Of a stretch of 64,000 bases of DNA, positions 58,969 to 64,000 are shown piece by piece. The translations under genes were made by a program, and so were the position numbers. Each line of letters begins with the position of its first letter. Position 1 is the first letter of the stretch. This stretch comes from Microbulbifer sp. Q7 (GTDB lineage Bacteria; Pseudomonadota; Gammaproteobacteria; Pseudomonadales; Cellvibrionaceae). The notes below the pieces were generated by a model that had not been told where the DNA came from, did not search any database, and saw nothing but the letters and a program-made list of their open reading frames with translations. The stretch spans positions 248,001-312,000 of the forward strand of contig NZ_LROY01000002.1 in assembly GCF_001639145.1 (NCBI RefSeq), given 5' to 3'.

Positions 58969-60900
58969 ATGAAAAAGCTTGCGTTGGTAATCGCCGCTGC
59001 CACCTTCACCCTTGCGGGGTGTGATCGAGAATCCACCGGAGGACAGCCCCCCGCTGCCGCCAATCCCCCCTCAAACCTGACCTACGCCGCCGATACCACC
59101 GACGCTGGTACCGTGGCGAAGGCGTCGCAAAGCGGCGATCAATTGAATGCTGAGGGTGCCAAGGCATTCCTGGACGACGCGCAGCAGCGCTTGGCCAAAA
59201 TGGCTGAAGAAGCGAGCCATGCCAGCTGGCTGGCGTCCACCTATATCAATCTCGACTCGCAGTTTGTCGAGGCACTGGCGATGGAGCGCTATACATCCCT
59301 TGCGGTGGAGCTAGCACAGGAAGCCGCCAAGTTCGACAGCGTCGATCTGGATCCCGAAACCCGCCGCATGCTCACCATGCTCAAGCAGGGCCTGGTTTTC
59401 CCTGCTCCCAACGATCCCAAGCTGACCGCTGAGCTGGCGCAGATCGGCTCAAAGATGCAGGGCATGTACGGGGCCGGAAAATATTGCCCGGATGAAAAGG
59501 CGGGTGGGGATCAGTCTGGTGAAGCGGGGGACAAGTGTTACACCCTCACGGAAATGGGCCAGATGATGGCCAATAGCCGGGATCCCAAGCTGCTGAAGGA
59601 TCTGTGGGTTGGCTGGCGCAAGGTGTCGCCACCGATGAAGCCGCTGTACGAGCGCCAGGTGGAAATTGGCAATGCCGGCGCCAAGGAACTGGGCTACGAC
59701 AACCTGAGTGTGATGTGGCGCTCCAAATACGATATGCCCGCGGATGCCTTTGCGGCGGATATGGACAACCAGTGGAACAAGGTAAAACCCTTGTACGAGG
59801 CATTGCACTGCCATGTGCGTGCAAAGCTGAACGAACACTATGGCGATGATGTGGTGCCGGCCAGTGGAAAAATCCCGGCGCATTTGCTCGGCAATATGTG
59901 GGCACAGGAATGGGGTAACGTCTACGACGTCGTCAAAGACGATGACATGCAGGCGCCGTACGACCTGACTCAGCTGGTGGTGGATTCCGGCATGAGTGAA
60001 AAAGACATGGTGAAAGTGGGTGAGAAGTTCTTCACTTCACTCGGTTTCAAGCCATTGCCGGAAACCTTCTGGGCGCGCTCGCAGTTTGTGCAGCCGCGGG
60101 ATCGCGATGTGGTGTGCCACGCAAGTGCCTGGAACCTGGATGGTAAGGACGATATCCGCATCAAGATGTGCATCAATAAGACCGGTGAAGACCTGATCAC
60201 CGTGCACCATGAGCTTGGGCACAACTTCTACCAGCGTATCTACAATGAGCAGCCGTTCCTGTACAAGGAAGGCGCCAACGATGGTTTCCACGAGGCGGTG
60301 GGGGACACCATTGCGCTGTCCATTACACCCAAGTACCTGAAAGAAATCGGATTGATGGATGAAATCCCCGGCGCCGACAAAGACATCGGCTACCTGATGC
60401 AACAGGCACTGGACAAGATCGCGTTCCTGCCGTTTGGTCTGCTGGTGGACAAGTGGCGTTGGCAGGTATTCAACGGCGAAGTGCAGCCCGGTGATTACAA
60501 CAAGGCCTGGTGGAAACTACGGGAAGACTATCAGGGTATCCAGGCACCGGTAGAGCGCAGTGAGGCGAATTTCGATCCGGGTGCCAAATATCATATTCCG
60601 GGCAATACCCCTTACGCGCGATACTTCCTCGCGCGTATCCAGCAGTTCCAGTTCCACCGTGCCTTGTGTGAGGCCGCCGGGGAGACCGGGCCGCTGCATC
60701 GCTGTTCCATCTTCAAAAATAAAGCTGCCGGCGAAAAGCTGCGCAACATGCTGGCCATGGGCGCCAGCAAACCGTGGCCGGATGCGATGGAAGCGCTCAC
60801 CGGGCAGCGGGAACTGGATGCCTCCGCGATTGTGGATTATTTCCAGCCGCTGATGGGTTACCTCAAGGAACAAAACGCGGATCGCCAGTGCGGCTGGTGA
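58969..60900 (+). CDS. M2-family (ACE-like) zinc peptidase, lipoprotein
   Basis: A 643-residue exported dipeptidyl carboxypeptidase-type enzyme. Signal peptide MKKLALVIAAATFTLAGC (lipobox LAGC) anchors it by lipid. The zinc site is TVHHELGHNFYQ with GFHEAVGDTIALS supplying the third ligand. The N-terminal region has SHASWLASTYINLDSQFVEA, typical of M2. ATG 58969 is chosen over an upstream in-frame start at 58930. Not in an operon. Confidence 0.92.
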   Translation: MKKLALVIAAATFTLAGCDRESTGGQPPAAANPPSNLTYAADTTDAGTVAKASQSGDQLNAEGAKAFLDDAQQRLAKMAEEASHASWLASTYINLDSQFVEALAMERYTSLAVELAQEAAKFDSVDLDPETRRMLTMLKQGLVFPAPNDPKLTAELAQIGSKMQGMYGAGKYCPDEKAGGDQSGEAGDKCYTLTEMGQMMANSRDPKLLKDLWVGWRKVSPPMKPLYERQVEIGNAGAKELGYDNLSVMWRSKYDMPADAFAADMDNQWNKVKPLYEALHCHVRAKLNEHYGDDVVPASGKIPAHLLGNMWAQEWGNVYDVVKDDDMQAPYDLTQLVVDSGMSEKDMVKVGEKFFTSLGFKPLPETFWARSQFVQPRDRDVVCHASAWNLDGKDDIRIKMCINKTGEDLITVHHELGHNFYQRIYNEQPFLYKEGANDGFHEAVGDTIALSITPKYLKEIGLMDEIPGADKDIGYLMQQALDKIAFLPFGLLVDKWRWQVFNGEVQPGDYNKAWWKLREDYQGIQAPVERSEANFDPGAKYHIPGNTPYARYFLARIQQFQFHRALCEAAGETGPLHRCSIFKNKAAGEKLRNMLAMGASKPWPDAMEALTGQRELDASAIVDYFQPLMGYLKEQNADRQCGW

Positions 60901-61171
60901 TTGTTCGCCCGATTGCCTGACGCTATTGGCTACATATTTACAGTCAATGGCGTTGGGGGTTTGAAACGCGTTTTGTGACCATAGTATTAGGATTGAGCTG
61001 AAGTAATTTGGAGCGGCTGGTTTTATCTGCAGTTTCGCTCGAACGGCTTCGCAGGGCCTGGTAGGCCGGATTCAAGCCGGTTTCAGGCTGCAGGAAACGG
61101 CAGTGTTTGCTGCCTAATCCACATTCAGGCCCTGACATGGATTGAACTCAAACCAGAAAAAGAGGTTGCTA

Positions 61172-61642
61172 ATGAGCAATATTGATATCGGGATTGGTGA
61201 GAAAGATCGTGAAAAGGTCGCGGAGGGTTTGAAACGTCTGTTGGCGGATTCATACACCCTGTATCTGCAGACCCACAACTTCCACTGGAATGTGACCGGT
61301 CGCCTTTTCCGTGAGTTGCACCTGATGTTCGAGGAGCACTACACCGAACTGGCAACCGCCGTAGACGATATTGCAGAGCGCATTCGCACCCTGGACGTAG
61401 TGGCACCGGGAACCTATAAGGCGTTTGCAGAGCTGAGCTCGGTGAAGGAAGTGGAAGATGTACCCGCTGCCGAAGAGATGGTGCGGATCCTGACCCAGGG
61501 TCACGAGCAGGTAGTGAAGACCTGTCGCGACGTATTGAAGGCGGCGCAGGACGCAGATGACGAATCCACTGCAGCACTGGTGGGCGACCGTATGCGTGTG
61601 CATGAGAAGACCGCTTGGATGTTGCGGGCCACCGCCCAGTAA
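61172..61642 (+). CDS. dps: Dps-family DNA-protecting ferritin
   Basis: A 156-residue ferritin-like protein that stores iron and protects DNA. It has the ferroxidase pieces [10 protein letters not shown] and [20 protein letters not shown], spread over the dimer interface as in Dps. GAGG lies 6 bp before ATG 61172; the upstream in-frame ATG at 61142 is less likely. The preceding 271 bp (60901-61171) hold no gene and no clear repeat; it is probably the dps promoter region. Confidence 0.93.
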   Translation: MSNIDIGIGEKDREKVAEGLKRLLADSYTLYLQTHNFHWNVTGRLFRELHLMFEEHYTELATAVDDIAERIRTLDVVAPGTYKAFAELSSVKEVEDVPAAEEMVRILTQGHEQVVKTCRDVLKAAQDADDESTAALVGDRMRVHEKTAWMLRATAQ

Positions 61643-61660
61643 TCTGACCGCTCCCCTTCC

Positions 61661-61687
61661 GAAAAACCGGCCCCTGGCCGGTTTTTT
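61661..61687 (+). terminator. Rho-independent terminator after dps
   Basis: AAAAACCGGCC and GGCCGGTTTTT form a stem with a CCT loop, followed by more T. Confidence 0.9.
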
Positions 61688-61749
61688 TGTGCCTGCGATT
61701 TTTTCCTTTTACGTCAATCCACGGTCGTATTTACTACTTGCACTTTATT

Positions 61750-61787
61750 ACTGTGTAGTGCACAGTATTTACTGTGTGGCACACAGT
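61750..61787. promoter_or_regulatory. Two tandem palindromic operators for the PadR regulator
   Basis: ACTGTG-TAGTG-CACAGT (61750-61766) and ACTGTG-TGGCA-CACAGT (61771-61787) are two identical half-site palindromes with 21-bp centre spacing, about two helical turns. The second abuts the first possible ATG (61788) of the regulator. This is a classic site pattern for PadR autoregulation; binding is inferred. Confidence 0.75.
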
Positions 61788-61802
61788 ATGGGCTTAAACG
61801 GG

Positions 61803-62174
61803 ATGACAGAAGCACCGGAAAGACTTCAGCGAATGGTGATGGAAGTACGCCGAGGGGCTCTCACGTTGGCGGTATTGCTTGCGCTGGCAGAGCCGCACTA
61901 TGGCTACTCCCTGCGCAAAAAGCTGGCCCGGCAAGGGTTGGAGATCGACGAGGGCACCCTCTACCCACTGCTGCGCCGGCTGGAAGAGCAGGGCCTGCTG
62001 TCCAGCTATTGGCAGCAGGAAGAGGGGCGCAAGCGGCGTTTTTACCAGATCGATAGCAGTGGCGAGATCGCGCTGGCAGCAATGCGCAGGGAGTGGCAAA
62101 GCCTCAACCTGGTGATCGGCCAGCTTGCGGAAAAGATTCAATACGGAGACGGAATCAATGGCGAAAGAGACTGA
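61803..62174 (+). CDS. PadR-family transcriptional regulator
   Basis: A 123-residue winged-helix protein (MTEAPERLQRMVMEVRRGALTLAVLLALAEPHYGYSLRKKLARQGLEIDEGTLYPLLRRLEEQGLL), a compact PadR with the usual GTLYPLLRRLE recognition helix. The start could be ATG 61788 (which would sit in the operator) or ATG 61803. It overlaps the next gene by 17 bp. It likely represses itself and its membrane partner. Confidence 0.88.
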   Translation: MTEAPERLQRMVMEVRRGALTLAVLLALAEPHYGYSLRKKLARQGLEIDEGTLYPLLRRLEEQGLLSSYWQQEEGRKRRFYQIDSSGEIALAAMRREWQSLNLVIGQLAEKIQYGDGINGERD

Positions 62175-63117
62175 TTGGTTGCAGCGCTACGTGGACAATG
62201 TGCGCACCCATTTACCGGTGCGGCTGCGCGAGGATGTGGGCAACGAGCTGCTGTCTGATCTGCAGGATCAGTGCGATGACTTGCAAGAATCCCTGGCGCG
62301 GACACCCACTGAGCAGGATATTCTCGACCTGCTAAAACAGAAGGGCCACCCCATGTCGGTGGCGGCCGCCTATCAGCCGCGCCGCGCACTGGTCAGTGAG
62401 CCGCTGTTTCCCCTGTACCTGCAGGTTCTGAAGTGGACATTTCTGGTGATTGCGGTGGTATCGGCGGTCGATGTGGTCGGTTCCCTGTATTTTGCTGAAA
62501 ATCCGGACCTGCTTTCTGCCGCACTCGGCTGGTTTAGCGGTCTTTACGAAAGCGGTGTGCATTCTTTTGCTGCGGTGACTCTGGTGTTTTATCTCATCGG
62601 GGAGGGGTTGAGTAATCGTCAGGTATTTGGCAACTGGAATCCCCGCTCGATGCCGAACGTGGTCGACAGCGGTCGGCGTATCAAGCGCTTCGACTCCTCG
62701 GTGGAATTTGTCGTGACCCTGTTGGCCATGGCGTGGCTAAACGATCTCTGGTTGCTGCCGGGTACCGGCGGGCACACCGCGCTGGCGCTATCACCGGAAC
62801 TGGTGTCGCTGCTGCCGTGGATCAATATCGCACTCGGCGCCAGCGTACTGATGTCGCTCCACAAACTGTTCTCCCCTTTCTGGACACGATCGCGCCTGCT
62901 GATTGATGGGGCGCTGAATATGTATTGGCTGACGTTACTGGCTTTTCTGTTGGGCCTGCAGGCGCCGTTTTCCATCGAGTGGCCAAGTGGTGAATTTTGG
63001 CAGCCGAGTCAGGGAGGTTGGCAGGTGGCCATCGGTGTTGTGGTCGCCATTACCGCGTGGGATCTGTTTGAAAATATTCGCCGGCTAGTGCGCGCGCCAT
63101 CAGGCGTGCGCGTCTAA
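62158..63117 (+). CDS. HAAS-domain membrane protein partner of PadR
   Basis: A 319-residue protein. The N-terminal HAAS-like domain (YVDNVRTHLPVRLREDVGNELLSDLQDQCDD) is the sort seen beside PadR regulators as a signalling partner. Then come about six membrane helices from residue 95. ATG 62158 follows GGAG 8 bp before, inside the end of padR (17-bp overlap). A sensor for membrane stress or a transport-linked role is possible but not shown. Its end overlaps the LysR gene by 18 bp. Confidence 0.78.
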   Translation: MAKETDWLQRYVDNVRTHLPVRLREDVGNELLSDLQDQCDDLQESLARTPTEQDILDLLKQKGHPMSVAAAYQPRRALVSEPLFPLYLQVLKWTFLVIAVVSAVDVVGSLYFAENPDLLSAALGWFSGLYESGVHSFAAVTLVFYLIGEGLSNRQVFGNWNPRSMPNVVDSGRRIKRFDSSVEFVVTLLAMAWLNDLWLLPGTGGHTALALSPELVSLLPWINIALGASVLMSLHKLFSPFWTRSRLLIDGALNMYWLTLLAFLLGLQAPFSIEWPSGEFWQPSQGGWQVAIGVVVAITAWDLFENIRRLVRAPSGVRV

Positions 63118-63999
63118 CACGAGGGTAAGAAACGTCTGGGCCGGCGCCGACAGGGCGCCGGCTTCCCGCGCGAGAATTCCCACTGCGTGGGTCACCACAG
63201 GCTCCGCCAATGGTTTGCACACCAGTCCATAGTCACGCATTTGTTCCGCACACAAGTTGGGAACCGCGCTGACCCCCAGGCCACTCTGGACCAGCCGGCC
63301 GATGGTGCTGAGCTGGCTTGCCTCACATAGTAGCCTCGGGGAGGCTTCCCCGGAGGTCGCGTTTTGGGCAAACGCGGCGTCGGTCCAGCGGCGCACCGCC
63401 GAACCCCGGTTCATGGCAACAAACTGCTCCTGCGCCAGATCCTGCCAGCGCACCACTTTATTGCACTGTAACTTGTGGCCCTCGGGCAGCACTGCCACAA
63501 ACCGGTCGTCCCCGATGGGGGTGAAGCGCAGGTTGCCCAGATCGTCCGGGCAAAAACTGAACCCGAGTTCCGCACGTCCCTCCTGAACCGCTTTCACTAC
63601 CCCCTCCATCACGATGTCTTCCAGCACGATATTGATATCCGGGTGTTGCTGGTGAAACTGCTTGAGCAGCCCCGGCAACTGGTTCAGGGCAAAGGCGGGG
63701 ATGGCGGCGATGGACAGTTGCCCCTGTTGCAGGCGAAAGCGCTGTTGCACCGCATCGAGGGTGTTGTCCCAGTTGTGCAGCAGTTGCTGGGCGCGCTCCA
63801 CAAAGGCGGAGCCCTCCGGTGTCAGCACCAGTTGCCTGCCGTCGCGGCTGAACAGGGCACCCCCCAGGGACTCTTCCAGACTGCGAATGGCGATGGAGAT
63901 GGCCGGTTGAGAAACGTGCAGCTGTGCGCTCGCCTCCGCCAGACTGCGGGTTCTGGCCACCGTCACAAAGGCGCGCAGCTGTTTGATGGTGGTGTTCAT
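63100..63999 (-). CDS. LysR-family transcriptional regulator
   Basis: A 299-residue regulator: N-terminal HTH (QLRAFVTVARTRSLAEASAQLHVSQPAISIAIRSLEESLGGALFSRDGRQ) and a type 2 periplasmic-binding-like effector domain. It resembles the CysB/CbbR-like branch in length. Complete: ATG is at 63999, and no target gene is visible because the window ends. The 3' end overlaps the HAAS protein gene by 18 bp (convergent). Confidence 0.92.
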   Translation of the reverse strand: MNTTIKQLRAFVTVARTRSLAEASAQLHVSQPAISIAIRSLEESLGGALFSRDGRQLVLTPEGSAFVERAQQLLHNWDNTLDAVQQRFRLQQGQLSIAAIPAFALNQLPGLLKQFHQQHPDINIVLEDIVMEGVVKAVQEGRAELGFSFCPDDLGNLRFTPIGDDRFVAVLPEGHKLQCNKVVRWQDLAQEQFVAMNRGSAVRRWTDAAFAQNATSGEASPRLLCEASQLSTIGRLVQSGLGVSAVPNLCAEQMRDYGLVCKPLAEPVVTHAVGILAREAGALSAPAQTFLTLVLDAHA

Positions 64000-64000
64000 G

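Overview
The window comes from a high-GC marine gammaproteobacterium. Gene order and protein style suggest the Cellvibrionales (Microbulbifer-like); that placement is an inference, because no rRNA or marker comparison was possible. No tRNA or rRNA gene was seen. One structural RNA, the 4.5S SRP RNA, is present.

Layout. 1-9.8 kb is a core TCA block, all on +: sdhA (3' end only), sdhB, sucA, sucB, lpd, sucC, sucD, closed by a strong terminator. 10.2-19.67 kb is an AT-richer integron cassette array: 16 cassettes in one orientation, each ending in an attC site, with no integrase in the window (a CALIN, or the distal part of a chromosomal integron). Most cassette proteins are small, exported, membrane-bound or unrecognised. 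Two cassettes are copies of one apparently non-coding unit. Two attC sites are hit by insertion sequences. The attC of cassette 9 carries an IS110-family (IS621-like) element whose upstream non-coding DNA folds by eye into a two-loop bridge RNA, with guide segments matching the attC target and the element's own end. The last attC is cut off by an IS3-family element. 21-25 kb holds a flavin reductase and DCC-family protein pair, a decayed small exported-protein gene, a CPA1 antiporter and a ChaN-like lipoprotein.

25.2-30.8 kb (minus) is a selenium cluster: selD, selU (mnmH) and a four-gene PhnCDE-like ABC transporter whose binding protein resembles the putative selenate-binding family. Together they would import a selenium oxyanion, activate it to selenophosphate and use it for tRNA 2-selenouridine. 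31-43.4 kb is mostly housekeeping: a DsbD/ScsB-like reductase with a redoxin, bioA, a YbbP/YbbA-like ABC exporter beside a TesA-like esterase, ttcA, a lysozyme-fold protein, putP and a macro-domain protein. Two long palindromic intergenic repeats of one family lie here.

43.7-49.3 kb is a polymorphic-toxin island: a 1609-residue Rhs protein with an AT-rich swapped C-terminal tip, its probable immunity gene, and an orphan Tsi6-like immunity gene. 49.4-64 kb holds a DUF962/Mpo1 protein, an RND efflux pump with its adaptor, divergent lrp and ald, rsmE with a 6-PTPS-like protein, ffs, an M2 (ACE-like) peptidase lipoprotein, dps, a PadR regulator with two tandem palindromic operators and its HAAS-type membrane partner, and a LysR regulator at the right edge.

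The strongest point of novelty is the attC-targeting bridge-RNA element inside the cassette array.
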